Assembly: GCA_007922225.1 (NCBI GenBank)
Contig: ML679961.1
Span: 66,539,075 to 66,603,074 of the forward strand
Length of the DNA stretch: 64,000 bases
Reading direction: 5' to 3'
DNA from: Emydura subglobosa
Taxonomy: Eukaryota > Chordata > Testudines > Chelidae
Within the stretch, counting starts at the first letter, position 1; each line of letters opens with the position of its first letter. Shown in pieces: positions 1 through 13,400 of the stretch. The notes beneath the pieces were generated by a model, which was given only the letters and a program-made list of their open reading frames with translations, searched no databases and was not told the DNA's origin. Both the position numbers and the translations under genes were made by a program.

Positions 1-3000
1 CTGTGTAGGGTTCTTCTGCTGTTGACTCTCCCTGCCACAATGAAAGACTCGAGCAGTGGGGAAAGGCTCTAGCTCTCCAATGCTGAAGCCTTTCTATGCT
101 GCCCTCCCCCTGCCAAAGCCTTGCACTGCCACATGTGGCTATGCACCACAGGGTGGATGCAGCCCACTTTTCACTACAGCATGCAGCTACATATACTCTA
201 CATATGTATGCCTACAGTGTAGACAACGTCTGTATATCAATCATCTTTATATCATTCTTCTGCTCTCCTGGGTATTCAGAACCTCTTAATCTACCACCTC
301 TCTGCAAATTAGTGTGCTATTTACTGCTTACATAGATCACTAATATGGTAAATAAATACAGATTTAACTCCAAACCTTGATAAAGGCTCTCTGGTATAAC
401 ATATTACCATTTATCATTACCCTCTGCTTGAGTGTCTCAGCCCCACTTTTCAATCCACATGACCGTGTTTATCTTCAAAACTTCTGAACATTTCACCACT
501 GAAACTTCTTAAGGGTGGTCCTTTGCTACGCAAGAGACTTCCAAGCAAGATCAGTTTGTTAGGTGTGTTATATTACTCTAATTGTACTTCCAAATTGGGA
601 TAAAATGGTAAATAATCCAATTTCTCTACAAATATAAAAGGAAAGAATTAACAAATAAAATTTCAAGACTTGCACAAGATAATTAGAATTCTCACACGTA
701 AGAGTTGGCAACTAAAAATAATTCTGAGCATGAGATAACCCAATGGATGATGCAGCAGTATAAGATCAGCATTTAACTCCACATCATTTTAAAATAATGT
801 CCCACATCAAAATGCAGCATTGTGAACAAACAGTGAGCGCATTAGAAAGGAGATTACACTTCTAAATCTCACAGCTCACAGTACAAAAAAAATCAAACTA
901 TTTTTTTGAGTTTATTTTGGAAGACATTAATAAAACCTATTTTTTCCTAAATCATATATTTTCCTATATTTAATTTCTTCTCTGTGGCCTATTCTTTTCT
1001 GGCCACATGTGTAGTGCTGTTATTTGTTAAATTGAAAACTATATATATAAAACCATCCTTCAAAAATAAATTTAACACATTTTTGAAAGAAAAGGTGGCT
1101 AACACATGCGGCACAACACTGAGGAAAGCGAACTCGAGACTACAAGTTCAAAATACCCATCCCACTCCAACAAAACCTCCCATTCTCCAAACAGGGAAAA
1201 AAATTTACATTCATGTAATATTTTCATTTTCACATAGTGGTCTGGACCCTGCCTGCCATAGTGTGACCAGATGTCCCTATTTTATACAGACAGTCCTGAT
1301 ATTTGGGGATTTATCTGCTAAGCGCCTATTATCCTCTGCCCCATCCCAATTTTTCACACTTGCTACCTGGTCATCCTCACCCGCCACCATATTTAAGTAA
1401 AAGCAAAAAAGCTTTCTGATGGCTAATTCAATCACATATTAGAAAATTATTCTTGCTAAGGTGTTCTTTTTTTCCTTGCGCAAATTACATAATATTTGCT
1501 CTATACTCAATATGTTTTCTGGCCTGAAAGAACAACCATTCAATGTACGACACAAACTTGTAAAGGCATCCTTTGAAAGTTGACTTTTTCTTTTTTTTAA
1601 AAACTTTATCCCACGGATTGTGTCCTGGTAACAATCTTTTTACATCCTTTTGAAAGAACATCAAATCTTTGCCAAATGTCTTAACATAGGTAAATATTTG
1701 TTACCTCTTCTACCTGCTTCCTCCCCAAAAAAGCAAAGGATACATTTACATTGAAATTCACTTCTATTTTAGTTTGTGATATTAGTTTATTAATTCTGAT
1801 ACATATCCATATTATATTTCTGTATAATGAAAGCACAATATGTTACGAAGCAATTAGGTATTACCAAGAAGGGCTCAGTTGTATAATACGTTGACCCTTT
1901 CAAAGTAGTCTTAAATATTCTATATTTATCTGCTGTGCTTCCTTAAGTTGTCATGACTTAGTTGAGCAGTATTAAAAAAGCAAACTAAATTTCAAAATAC
2001 TTAACGCACATTTCTCCCAAAGCTCCCAAAAAAATTCAGAGCAAGGTAAGAAAATACAACAAAAATATATTATAGCCAAGTATCCTCATACACAAAAGAC
2101 ACCCAAACCATCTTCCCCCAAACTCTTGTTCCAGGGAAAAATGTGTGACATATCCACCCTACACACACTCCTCCTAACTACATAATGAGGTGATGATTTT
2201 TAATCACATTTTTTAGAAATGACAGATAACTGGATAAAGAATTTACCCTATGAAACCTGAACAAATAAACTGAAATGCATATGTATGTAAAAACTCATCA
2301 AGATATTTCAAACAATCAGCTAAAAGTGCAAAAAGTGAGCACTCTCATTAGATTCCCATTCGGAAAATGTCAATTTACAAACAAGGTTGATTTATCATTA
2401 CACTGTGGGCCATTCTGCATTATAAAAATATTTGATGCAGTAGGATGTGTTTCTACACTCAGGGACTGAAAAGCTCAGTATTTCATAGTAATAAACACCT
2501 GACCTTATTAACCTAGATTCAGAAGGCAGTCAAATTACAGAGAAGTGGGTCTTCTCTCCAATTGTGCATACTCATGATTTTTTACTAAGCATCCAATATA
2601 TTAAGGAACATAGAGGTACAATAATAATAAATTTGTAATCAGGAAAGGCCAATCAATCTTCCTTGTATAATGGTATGTTATAATATTAACATTGTTCGAC
2701 ATTTTCAAAAGTTAGAAAATAGTAAGAATGGCATAAAAAGTTGAACCTTCAAGTAAAAAAAACCCGAAAACAAAAAAACAACAAACCCCTCCCATCCTAC
2801 CCGACACAGCTATTTGGGTTCTTTGATAGGACATTAAGGAACTAAATCAGCCTGAAAAAATAACCCTGATTTATGTTTGAATATTTCCAGTTAGTTTAAC
2901 CTTATATGCACTACCAAAACCATGAAATTCTCCACTGGCTGCTCAGAAGGGTACTTCTCCCCATGAGCCCTTAGGTAGGAAACAGCCATTCTATCCCGCC

Positions 3001-4200
3001 CCCTTCCACTAACCTATCAGAATCCTGTTCTCTCCTGATCCCCCAATCCCCTTTCTTCGCCACCCAACCCAGTGTTCTGCCCCAATCACAGTCTACCTCC
3101 ATACTCCCGTCTTCAGTATTTCACCTCCCTTCCACTCTCAGTCTCATATCCCTCACATTTCCTCCTGCCCCTCAGCTTCCTCCTTGCACCCTTCGCCCTC
3201 AAGTTCTTAAGGGAACATTCCTTAAGAATCGTTGTGCATTACCTTTTGTTGTACCACAGAAGGTTCAGACACAGAATATTACTCTGTTGTTGAGAGTCAA
3301 GCAGCATTTAACATGGATATAAATAACACTGAAATTAATTTTTTTAATTTATATTTGATTCCCAATACATAAGCCTGAGATGGAAACATGTCCTTTATCA
3401 ACATAAGCATTCCTAGTAGTAATGTACATCTTCAAAAACCCACGCTTCACTGCTATCTCTACTTTTAGGTTTTGCTCCTTATGCCTCTAGATTCAGAAAC
3501 AATTCAGACACCTGACAGTTAAGAGTCAATTATTACTTATCAAACAGCTTTAAAATTAAGCTTTCCTTCTTCTAAACTGATTACTGTAGTACAAAGAACT
3601 TTAAATTTCATTAATTGTACAGTAAAATGGTATACTGTACAACAGATACCAACTACAGTGCAAAAAAATGCTGACGCTATAGAGATTTCATTAACATCAC
3701 AGGAACCCCAAATCTGAAAAGCTAGAAGTTCAACAAAATACTAGACATGAATTCCTATACCACTAGTTGTCCTCATTGATTTGTTTCATAGAGATTAATA
3801 ATTAGCATTTTCTCCCTTTCTAAACTTGCTAGAACATTTTAGCACCCAGTCACATACCACAATTCTAGCATACAGGCATTTGATTTAGCACTACACAATT
3901 AGAACAGCAGCTTTCAAGAGTATGCTGGAATATTTTTCTTAATACATTGGAAATGCCTTGCATTATAATAAGGAAGAAACTTTATTTTTTCTAATAGAAA
4001 AAATCACCAGTAACATACTCTGCTAATTTTCTGCAGGTGAGAAAGTAGAATGCAATAATATAGCTGCCATGGTTAGAACTTCCAAAGCCAAAATTGATAT
4101 TTGGATAGCTAACTTCTTCTTCCTTTGGGGTGGGTGTCTCTTGGTATCCAAAGTATTTTTAATAGTGTACACCCTCATTATAATTCATTTTTATGAACCT
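1..4200. other. AT-rich spacer or intron, no gene seen
   Basis: No reading frame here has recognisable protein similarity, and the short open frames are AT-rich chance frames. I see a few A/T homopolymer runs, and a pyrimidine-rich stretch near 2,990-3,190. I could not place any repeat family in this stretch. It reads like ordinary intron or intergenic DNA of a large vertebrate genome. Confidence 0.5.
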
Positions 4201-4237
4201 TTGGCTATAACAAACCCGGTCCCTGGATCCCAGCTAC

Positions 4238-4426
4238 ATGTACAGTATAGCCTGGAGCCCTACCGTCTTGGGGGCTGACAGACCCCAGGCAGCGGGGCTG
4301 GGACTCAGGGTTCAGGAAAAGGAGGGGGACGTGCAGCAGGAGTTGCTTGCACTTCTCAAACAGCACACTGAGATGCTTCGGACTCTCTTCAACAATCCCA
4401 TCCTCACCTCCCTCTGCAGCCCATAG
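4238..4426 (+). pseudogene. Possible C-terminal remnant of a Harbinger accessory (Myb-like) ORF
   Basis: The frame reads a Q/E/L-rich helical C-terminus (EKEGDVQQELLALLKQH, then TEMLRTLF). That resembles the coiled-coil tail of the Myb/SANT-like DNA-binding proteins carried by vertebrate PIF/Harbinger elements. It lies about 500 bp from, and convergent with, the transposase remnant at 4,934-5,640, which would suit a two-ORF Harbinger. The Myb domain itself is not visible upstream. The position next to a transposase is the main support. The frame could also be chance. Confidence 0.3.
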
Positions 4427-4933
4427 AGAATTCAGTATCAAGACCTCTCTATACCCCCACTCTCCAACTTCCATGTGACATCAAGGGTCAATGCACTACC
4501 TTACCGCTCCCCCACCCAGTGGGACATTAAGGATAATCACAGCTTCATATATACTGTTCTGGGAAAGCCAAGGTTGGTGTACATGTACCTGAAATGGAGA
4601 GTTCTTTCCCTTCATAAATTCTGTTCCCTCAATAAATTAAGTTTTAAATGTTTTTTTTTAATTGCCTGGTTCATGTTTCAGAATAAAATTCTATTTTTGG
4701 AACAAAATTAATCTTTATTAGTTCACAACATATGCTGTCTGTTGCTGAGCAGATTTGACATTCACCAATTTCCTGTTACTTCACTTTGTTACATGAATGC
4801 GTAACATCATTCACAGACAATATTAATAGGTGCACTGACAATGTTATATTCCTACTTACAGAGCAATCACTACAAAATTCATGCCAGACTGCAAAAGAGC
4901 AAGGTCTGGTAAAGCACATTACAGCAACATACA

Positions 4934-5640
4934 CTACTCTGGCTTACTATTAAAATGGTCTTTCAAAGCTTCCCTGAGTCTTAGAGCGCCGCATTGAACT
5001 CTTCTAATAGCCCTTGTATCTGGCAGTTCAAAATTCAGTAGACAGCCACTCCGCCACCCTGGCAGAAACTTTTCCCCCTTTGCTTCACAGATATTATGCA
5101 GGACACAGCAGGCAGCTATAACTCTTGTGATATATTTCTCATTGAGATCCAATCTTGTAAGTAAACAATGCCAGTTACCCTTCAAATGAACAAAGGCACA
5201 TTCAACTGTCATTCTGCAACTACTGAGCCTGTATTTGAAGCGCTCCTTAGTGCTGTCAATGGGGCCCGTGTACAGCTTCATGAGCGATGGGAGCAAGGGG
5301 TAGGCTGAGTCTCCCAGGATTACTATTAGCATTTCAACATCCCTAATGGCAATGCGCCGGTCTGGAAAAAGAGTCCCTGCTTGCAGCTTTCTAAACAGTC
5401 TTGTGTTCTTAAAGATGCTCATGTCATGCATCTTCCCTGACCCAGCCAACATCGGTGTTGGTAAAGCATCTCCAGTGATCCTGCAGTGCTTGCATTACCA
5501 TCGAAAAAGAGACCTTTCTTTTGAGGTACTCTGTGGCAAGGTGGTCTAATGCAAATTAGGGATATACATGACATCTATCGTCTCACTGTAGTTTGGGAAG
5601 CCCATTACGCCAAACCATCCACTCTGTCTTACACACTGCC
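4934..5640 (-). pseudogene. PIF/Harbinger (HARBI1-like) DDE transposase, decayed
   Basis: The longest open piece (4,934-5,452) is the C-terminal half of a HARBI1-type DDE nuclease. It shows ILGDSAYPLLPSLMK, holding the second catalytic Asp, and MTVECAFVHLKGNWHCLL, holding the catalytic Glu, followed by a CCVLHNIC helix. Reading further upstream on the minus strand, in other frames, recovers GFPNYSETIDVMYIP (the first Asp region) and FSMVMQALQDHW with TDVGW. The homology therefore continues to about 5,640, broken by at least two frameshifts and one stop. The family cuts and pastes DNA with TTA/TAA target duplications. The N-terminal part is missing or too diverged to see. It is a dead copy and is related to the one at 50.4 kb. 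Confidence 0.85.
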
Positions 5641-7952
5641 CAGAGTCACAGTCCTGCATAGCAGAAGGTGATTAATGGGAAAATTTTGTAGTGGAGACAT
5701 GGCCTTTGAGAGATAGTGGACAGACACTCTAGGTAAAGAGGTATGACTGATAAGTCACCCAATAACAGCTCCAAGTGCCATGCAGTGATTGTAATCAGTA
5801 TGAAAGGATTTGTTTGGGCAAGTCACTAGATCAAGCATACTATCTACTACTTTTATGCTTTTTTTTTTTTTTTTTTTTTGGTACCTACATAACTGCCCCT
5901 GCTCCCACTCTGAAAAGAGGTTTGGGAAAAGAAAATAGGAAGTCAGTAGGGACCAGTTTATGTAGATAGAATCTTTATTCCCTTGGGTAATTATCTTGTG
6001 TCAGTGAACTGCATGAATACATGAATAAGGGCTGGAATGGTAAACATATAACCAAGTAACCCCACTTCCTGTCTTCTGTTCTCCCTATATTTGGTAAACA
6101 AATGACTGTCTGAAAAAAGAAAACAACATCCCATCATATCATCAGTTCAAACCCAGAAACACATCCTATGAAACATCAATAATAAAAGAGCAAATACTGA
6201 ACAGATTATCAATGATTTTGTAGCTGCTGTCTGCAGTGGTGCATATGTCCACATAATACTGTAAAAGAGCTGTGATTTGTTTATTAGAGACAGGCTGGAG
6301 GAAAAGAGGAACCACTTAGAGACCCTAATATGTCCCAATGAATTAGAAAGAGAAAGTTATGTGAATACATTAACACTGAGAAAAGATTTGATCTCTTCTC
6401 AGAAACACAAAACTGGAGAAATACATGGGCCCCTTCCTGTCTGAGAGGTGCTATTAACACCAACAGCACTGTGTAAATATTTGCAGTGCTGTTACTAAAT
6501 AATGGGTAAAGGCCTGTACTGGTAGTGTCGTTCTCTGAAAACAAAGCTTAGAAAGCATCTGTGTGACTGTCAAACAGAATATGCAGATAGGTAACCTTCA
6601 AATCTACTGATGCCATGGAGTTTGTTGTGTTGACAGCAACTACTGTAGATTTTAAGATTTCCATCTTTAATTTTGATTTTTTCCATGTAGCTATTAAGGT
6701 ACTTGAGGCAAAGAACTGCTCTGTAGCCTTCTAACTTTTAAAAAACTAGGTATAATATGAAGTAAAGGCCTCATTTGCTCTGTAGACAGGCTTACTGACA
6801 GCAATTCTGAGCCCCAGGGCAGAACAGTCCTGTCCCGCCTCTTCTGCCCATGGTCCCACCCACAATCCACTCCAGGCTCCATCCCTCTCCTCCCCCTCCC
6901 GGCTGGGGGGCTGAGCAAGGTGGTGAGGGAGGAAGGATGTGATGAGCAGCGGGGGCGCGATCAGAGGGGGGATGATATGGCGAGCAGAGGCCTGGGGTGG
7001 AGCAGAGGTGGCGTATGGACAGCACCACAGAAAGAAGAGTCCTGGGCCCTTTTAAATTGCTGGGCCGCTGGGCCACTGGGCGATTGCTCCCCTTCCCCCC
7101 TCCCCCCCCCAATCAGCGGGCCTGTTTGTAGAAGAGGGACAGATTCTATTGCTCCCATTTGCAGATCTAGGTTAGCTGTCTTCATGCCTTGATTCTTCTT
7201 CCTCAGGCAGAAGCCCCTTACACTATGTGGTTTTTCATTTTTTGGTAGGATGAGGGATCATACTTGCAATACTGTCCACCTATGACAGTACTGCTTATGA
7301 AAGCATACAGGGCACTTAGCATGGTAGATGACAGCTCATATTTGTTGGTTTGTTTATTTTTGTTGGCCTAATCCCCCTCAATAGTTTGCATGACCAAAGG
7401 AGGGGGCTAAGACAATGTCTGCCTTTGAAGGGCCTGTATAATGAGAAAGCCACTCTTTCTAACTGGGATAGATTTTTACCTGAAACAACTAGTCCTTAAC
7501 CACCAGGAAAATATGCACATTTATCTTTGGTAATGGTAGAAGGTTAAATTCTGACTGGTGCTAAAGAACCTTTGGCCTTATTCAACAGAGGCATGCTTTT
7601 TTTGGGGGGGGGAGAAGGGGGGAGGGGAGGGGGCATAAAAGGATGGGCCAAGAGGCCCATTATTGCCTGCCAATTCTTCCATTTCTGGACCATTGTCCCT
7701 CTTATCACTCCATAGCCAGCTGTTGGATGCAGGAGATGGTGGTGAGACAAATCAACCTGCAACAGAGCTGGGAGCAATAATCTGGACATAAGGGCATGGT
7801 GACCCACAGTGGCAGCAAGGAACAACAGCCTCATGCTTCCTCAGTCTTTTAGGTGAGGCAGGAAAATCCCTATCCTATTATTACACTCCCAGGGTGCACG
7901 ATAAGGAGTAATTAGCTATAGCTGGTCTAGGGAATCTGCAGGCATCATAAGA
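5641..7952. other. Gene-free spacer with simple-sequence tracts
   Basis: No coding similarity was found. A poly-T run of about 24 bases sits at 5,856-5,879. A GC-rich, pyrimidine/purine-asymmetric patch lies at about 6,830-7,130, and a G-rich tract at about 7,600-7,632. The proline-rich frames reported by translation of the GC-rich patch are low-complexity artefacts. The rest is AT-rich and I recognise nothing in it. Confidence 0.5.
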
Positions 7953-8228
7953 GGTTACTCACTTTGTGCAGTAACTGAGGTTCTTCAAGATGTGCGTACC
8001 TTGGGTGCACCACTGTGGGTGTTTGGTGCATGCTTGAGTCCTAGATCAAAGATTTACGTCAACAGTACCCATCTGGGTCATGCATGCATGGCCTGTCTCA
8101 GTGCCACAGGTGTTTCGAGTCATGCATGTGTGACTCGACCACCTCCATTCTTTTTCCACCGTAGAGTTCCATATTTAGATATTTAATTCATCTTGAAGAA
8201 CTTCAGCTACAGCACAAGGTGAGTAACC
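7953..8228. repeat. Fold-back arms at the left end of DIRS-1
   Basis: The arm at 7,953-7,991 is the near-perfect reverse complement of the arm at 8,190-8,228, both around the words GTTACTCAC and CTTCAAGAT. About 200 bp separate them. The same fold-back layout occurs at the left ends of DIRS-2 and DIRS-3 with different sequence, so it is a conserved structural part of these elements and not a chance palindrome. Confidence 0.8.
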
Positions 8229-8249
8229 TTCTCTTCTTCTTCGAGTGGT

Positions 8250-9260
8250 GTCCCTATGGGTGCTCCACTCTAGGTGACTCTAGCACAGTGAACCTCGCTG
8301 GATGGAAGGGACTTCAGAGTTGGTAGACGACAGTACTGTGAAACCTATCGAGGCATCAGATCTGGATGACTGATTAACTGTGTAATGTTTCATGAACGTA
8401 CATGCCAAGGCCTAAGTAGCTGCTCTACATATATCTAGTATGGGAATGTTACTGAGCAATGCTATAGATGTGGATACTGCTCTGGTAGAATGTGTTTTAA
8501 TCCCTTGTAGTGCTTGCATTTTCTTTAAATTGTAGCATGAATGGATGCAATCTGATATCCATTTTGACAATCTCTGAGAAGAAATAGCTGCCTCTTAATT
8601 GTTCTGTTATGGACACAGAGTTTTAAGGTCTTTCTGAAAGGTTTTAGTCTGTCTAAATAGAAGGCTATTGCATGTCTGACATCAAATGTGTGCAACACTG
8701 CATTTTGTGCACTACTGTGCAGTTTTGGGCCGAATGTGAGTAAGTGAATTGGTTGATCTATGTGAAAAGCCGAATTAATTTTTGGTAGAAATTTTGGGTA
8801 GGGTCCGAGATTGTCCTTGTGAAAAACTGTGTATAGTGGATGAGCCATAAGTGCCCCAATTTCATCCTCATGTTGGGCGATGTAATGGCCACTAAAAATG
8901 AAACCTTCATGGACATGTGCATAAGACAGCATGTTGCTAAGGGTTCGAATGGAGGCTAGGTGATAATGTATAGGACTAGATTTAAATCTCATGGTGTCGT
9001 GGAGAACATATGTCCAGATATACATTTTGGACACCAATGATAAAGCGTTTGACTGTTGAGTGTGCAAACAGTGTCATTTTGTTGATTTTTTGGTGGAAAG
9101 TGGTAATGGCCGCCAGGTGGACTTTGACAGAACTCAGTGACAGACCCGACTTTTTTAATTCTAGGATGTAGTCCAGGACGATAGGAACTGGTGCAGATGT
9201 GGCAGGGTTGTGTCTTCTTTTGCACCATACCATGAATCTATGCCATTTCTGAAAGTAAGT
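8250..9260 (-). pseudogene. DIRS-1 tyrosine recombinase, decayed
   Basis: The best stretch (8,525-9,067) shows the DIRS recombinase core: a segment ending in GALMAHPLYTVFHKDN, then PKFLPKINSAFHIDQ, then DVRHAIAFYLDRLKPFRKT. The same words occur in fish, frog and turtle DIRS recombinases. The N-terminal SAM-like part continues in other frames up to about 9,260 (LHPRIKKVG, then VHLAAITTFH). The position that normally holds the first catalytic Arg (an ARRVGE-like block) now reads AQHEDE, so that residue is lost. The C-terminal His/Arg/Tyr part near 8,250-8,520 is too worn to read. In intact elements this enzyme integrates the circular cDNA. Confidence 0.8.
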
Positions 9261-9263
9261 CTT

Positions 9264-10350
9264 TCAAGTTTTTGGTTTTATCCTGTTCAGTAGTATGTGT
9301 CTGACTTGTTCAGAGCAGTCTAGTTCTTGTTGAAACCATGTAGGAGCCATGCTGTCTGGTGACACTTTTGTAGGTGTGGATGGACAGTCTGCCCATTGTC
9401 CTGGTATAGCACATCCTTGCACAGCAGAAGGATGATTGGTGCACATACTGACATCTGAAACAAGTAAGAGTACTAGACTTGTCTTAACCATGTGGGTGCT
9501 ATCATTATTACCCTTGCCTTGTCGGTTCGTATCTTGTGGATGACTCTGGGTATTATTGGAATGAGAGGGAATGCATAAAGGAGGCCTACATTCCAGTTGA
9601 GTAGGAATGTGTCCCCCATCAACTGGGTCCCTTGACCTGCTCTTGAGCAGAAATGGGGACATTTGTGATTCTGTAGTGTCGCAAAGAGGTTGATGGTTTG
9701 GTGACCCTATCGTCGAAAAATATTTTGCAGAATCATGTCGTTCAATTCCCACTCATGCTTTTGTCCAAACTGTCTGTTGAGAGTATCTGAAGTTGTATTC
9801 TGACATCCCGGTAAGTATGCAGCTGATATGTTGATATTGTAATGGATGCACCAGTTCCATAATTTTGTCACCACAGCACACAGGCAGTGTGCTCCTCCCT
9901 GTTGGTTTATATAGAACATACATACAACGTTGTCTGTCACGATCTATATCATTTTGCTCTTTATACACGGAAGGAAGTGGGAGCACGTGTTGCACACCAC
10001 TCGATGCGCTAGCAAGTTTATGTGTAGGCATGTTTCAGTTGTTGACCATTTGCCCTGTATGGTATGGTTTAGTAGATGTGCTCCCCATCCTATTAGGAAC
10101 GTGTCTGTAGAGATGATAAGTGAGTGTGGTTCCTGTGAAAACAGAATCCCTGTCGTCATGTTGGTGGGATGTGTCCATCATAGTATGGAGGTTTTGACTT
10201 TGCTGGGCATCACAAGTATCTTGTTTAGTCTGTGCTTGTGTGGCTTGTAGACAGTTATCAGCCACCCCTGCAGGAAGTGCATGTGTAAGTGCGCATGTTG
10301 CACAACGAATGTAGAGGCCACCATGTGTCCTAATAGCTGGAGACATATGC
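9264..10350 (-). pseudogene. DIRS-1 RNase H and post-RNase H region, decayed
   Basis: The RNase H part is visible at 9,707-10,160. It reads TDNVVCMFYINQQGG with a catalytic-type Asp, then WCIHYNINISAAYLPGCQN followed by TTSDTLNRQFG. This is the usual end of DIRS and Gypsy-type RNase H (haL-PG-N-aDaLSR). Downstream, 9,264-9,706 matches the DIRS region between RNase H and recombinase, with pieces of the FA-LQN-KCP and CIPSHSNNTQSHPQD type spread over shifted frames. Frameshifts occur every 100-200 bases. Confidence 0.7.
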
Positions 10351-11170
10351 AGGCACTTAAGGTCGGGCAGTTTCTTATTAGTGCTATTAGGTTTGTTATG
10401 GCTAGGAACCTGTTTTTTTGGGGTAGCAATGCCCTGGCTGATAGTGAATCCAGGTGTGCCCCTATGAATTCCAGTTGCTGTACTGGATTCAAAGTGGACT
10501 TTTGATTGTTTATCATGAGTCCTAATTCCTGGAACAGTGATCTTATTTGTTGGGTGGCTTGTATAGCTTGTATTTGACTGTGTGCTTTTATCAAGCAGTC
10601 ATCTAAGTATGGAAATATTGATATCCTGACTGTGTAGGTGTGCTGCCGCTACAGCAAGTAATTTTGAAAAGATCCTTGGTGCAGTAGAAAGGCCGAAGGG
10701 AAGTATCTTGTACTGGTAGTGATTATTTCCCAGTATGAATCTGAGAAACCATCTGTGTGCTGTGTGTGTAGTGTCAAGAAAACAGGCATCATGCAGGTCA
10801 AGAGCTGAAAACCAGTCCCCCTGTTCCAGTGCTGGTATTATGGTGAATAATATGACAAGCCTGAATCTTTGTACTTGTACAAGTTTGTTCAGTTTTGTGA
10901 AGTCCAAAATGGGTCTCCAACTTCCGTTTTTCATTTGGGTAAGAAAGTATCAGAAGTAGAAACACTTCCCTCTGTGTTGTTGTGGCACATGTTCTATGGC
11001 ACCTGGAAGTAGGACATGGTCTACTTCCTTTTGTAACAGGTACTCGTGAGATGGGTCCCTGAAGAGGGATAGGGAAGGGAGTTGGGTGATGGGGATGGAA
11101 CTGAAGGGTATGGAGTATCCTGATCGTATGATCTCCAAGACACATTTGCCCAATATAATGGATGCCCAAC
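10350..11170 (-). pseudogene. DIRS-1 reverse transcriptase, decayed
   Basis: The frame at 10,599-10,934 reads SWRPILDFTKLNKLVQVQRF, then GDWFSALDLHDACF with a catalytic Asp, and KILPFGLSTAPRIFSKL. One frameshift later, near 10,590-10,615, the catalytic box reads PYLDDCLIKAHSQ. The thumb follows as GLMINNQKSTLNPVQQLEFIG (10,430-10,510). This is the standard DIRS RT layout. At least two frameshifts and several stops disable it. The upstream stretch (11,000-11,170) holds the RT N-terminus, including a phrase similar to the FRDPYHEQLLLQEVD of the other two copies. Confidence 0.85.
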
Positions 11171-13400
11171 TGTGTTGGAAAAAGGGCATAGACAATGACC
11201 GAACTGGATGGTAGATGTTGTTAGCACTGGATGATGAGAAGGTCATTCGGACCCTCAACCAAGTTTTCAAAATTGTTGTTTGGAAGACAACAGTTGTGAT
11301 GTTGATGGTGGTTGTTGCTGATTTTGTGGCCTCTGTCTGTTCCGTAGTGTGTCATATTGTCTTTGATGGTGAGTGTATTGAGGTTATCTTCATTGGTATG
11401 GCTGATACCTAAATTGTCTTCTCTTTGTTGCAGAAGTGTAGATGCCAAGTGTACGCAATGTGGCCCTTGAGTCCTTCATGATGTGTAGAATCTCACTGGT
11501 CTTTGCAGCAAACAACTTGGTCTTATCAAAGGGAAGGTCTTCTATCATGGACTGCAAATCCTTCAGTTAGGCTGCTGAGTGGAGCCACGAAACTCTGTAC
11601 ATTACAACTGTCATGGCCATCGTTCTCGCTGTTGTGTCAGTGACATCGAGGGAAGCCTGTAAGGCAATCCTAGCAATGAGCTGGCCTTTATTAACGAGCA
11701 ACCTGAAATGCTCTTTCCTTTCTTCGGGGATTACATCAATAAAGTCCAATATCCTGGTGTAGTTATTATGGTCGTAATTTGATACTAGAGCGGTTTAATT
11801 GGCTACACATAGCTGTAGCATGGCTGATGAATATGCTTTGCAACTAAATAAGTACATTCTTTTGCATTCCTTATCCTGGGGTGTGGACTTATGTTGGGGG
11901 TGTTCACCCCGTTGGTTACCCGCCTCTATAACTAGAAAGCTAGGAGGGAGGTGGGTGAAAAAAAAAATCCAGACCCTTGGAGGGGACATAGTATTTTTTG
12001 TCCATCTTCTTACATGTTTGTGGGATCGTGGCTGGAGTTTGCCAGATGTTATTGGCAGGCTTCATTAGTGCTTTGTCCATTGGTAGTGCAATTTTTGATA
12101 AAGCAGTAGTGTGCAGGATTCTTAGGAGCTTGTGATGTGTTTCTGAGACCTCCTTGAGTGGTATTTTGAGGTCTTGTGCCACTCTCTTGAAAAGTCCTGA
12201 AACTGTTTGAAGTCATCCGCTGACATAGGCGGAGGTGGTATTATTGCTTCGTTCTATGATGACGAAGTGTTATGAATTCCTTGTGATGTCTCATGCTCTG
12301 TTCTGTCCTCCATCTCCTCTGGGGTTCAGGAGGTGGCTCCAATATAGGTGGAGCAGAGCAAGATGGTGATCTGATTCTGTTTCTATAAGAGCAGTGGGGT
12401 CTGCTGTAACCCCTTGTGTAAGCAGGCCACGTGTCCCAATTGGGCCATTACAAAGGGTATGGCATGGGTGGTTCAAACCATGGTGGCCCATACCACATTT
12501 GTCTGTGGTACCTGGCGCATGCCCTATCTACTGGAAAGATGGGAGTTGGTCTGTGAGGTGAGGAGTGTTGGGATGAAAAGACTTCTTCCTCATCATCATC
12601 CTCTCTGCTGGAGAATGGAATTGGAGAAAGGGCTTTTATCCGTAGCTACATGGGGCAGTGAGGTGTCTGCCAAGAAGTGGTGAGTGAGGTGTAGAAGTCA
12701 TTCATATATCTCTCTGGTGGCAATAATGTTGCTTAGTCTTGTGTTTTTTGCCAGTTACCTATGTTGGTACAGTGGTTTTGCTCGGTACTGCGTGTATGGT
12801 CAGTACCATCAATGGAAACAGTGCCGATGTAGTGGCTGGTTCCATTACTGTTGGTGCTGTGCTAGGCATTGGGGCCATGCATGACGTTTGTGCCACCCTT
12901 GGAGCCGGTGCCATTGCCGGGGTTGGTAGCTTATCCAGGGTTGTTGTTTCAAATGCCAGTCATTTCACTAGTGCTGTAATGGACGGGGGCTGTTTTAGTC
13001 TTGACATTTGACTCTGCACTGGAGCGTTGGGCATCCTTCAGTGCCATTGATCGGACGGTATCGGAGGAACCTGGCGCCTTGTACGTGCTTAGTTTAGGCA
13101 CCACTGAACTCGCTGTTGAACTCCTCTTTTTTGGCTGGCTCTGAGGAGAAGCTGTAGCTCTTCTCCGTGACAATTTTTCAGCGGATTGAGGTGAAGTTAC
13201 ATGGCCAAAATCAGAGGTAGGTCTCCAGGACTTTTCCATTAGGATCAATTTAAGTCGGAAATCCCTGTTTCTTCTGGCTCTAGCCTTCAGATTTTTATGA
13301 GTGCATTTTTGTGTTGTGTGTCCCTCCCCGAGGCATCGAACACCCTGAGTGTGCATCCAACGCTGGGATGGCGTCCCTACAAGGACGTACATCTCTTGAA
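11171..13400 (-). pseudogene. DIRS-1 gag-like ORF1, decayed
   Basis: The N-terminal piece (12,949-13,392) contains RCLGEGHTTQKCTHKN, a Cys/His segment matching the zinc-finger-like start of DIRS gag, followed by an S/R/K-rich stretch. The middle (11,940-12,182) reads IWQTPATIP then KKYYVPSKGLDFFF. The C-terminal piece (11,567-11,749) reads ARIALQASLDVTDTTAR then VVMYRVSWLHS. Each block has a clear counterpart in the DIRS-3 gag (WQTPSSATP, KKKYYVLAKGFEYLF, DTADSASRAVAS). Stops and frameshifts separate the blocks. The protein is expected to package element RNA. Confidence 0.75.

Noticed and set aside
984..1400. 138-codon plus-strand frame
   Set aside because: AT-rich composition, no domain, no splice or promoter context. 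It looks like a chance frame.
6694..7192. Several overlapping Pro/Gly-rich frames on both strands
   Set aside because: Low-complexity GC-rich patch with frames open in four registers. No domain.
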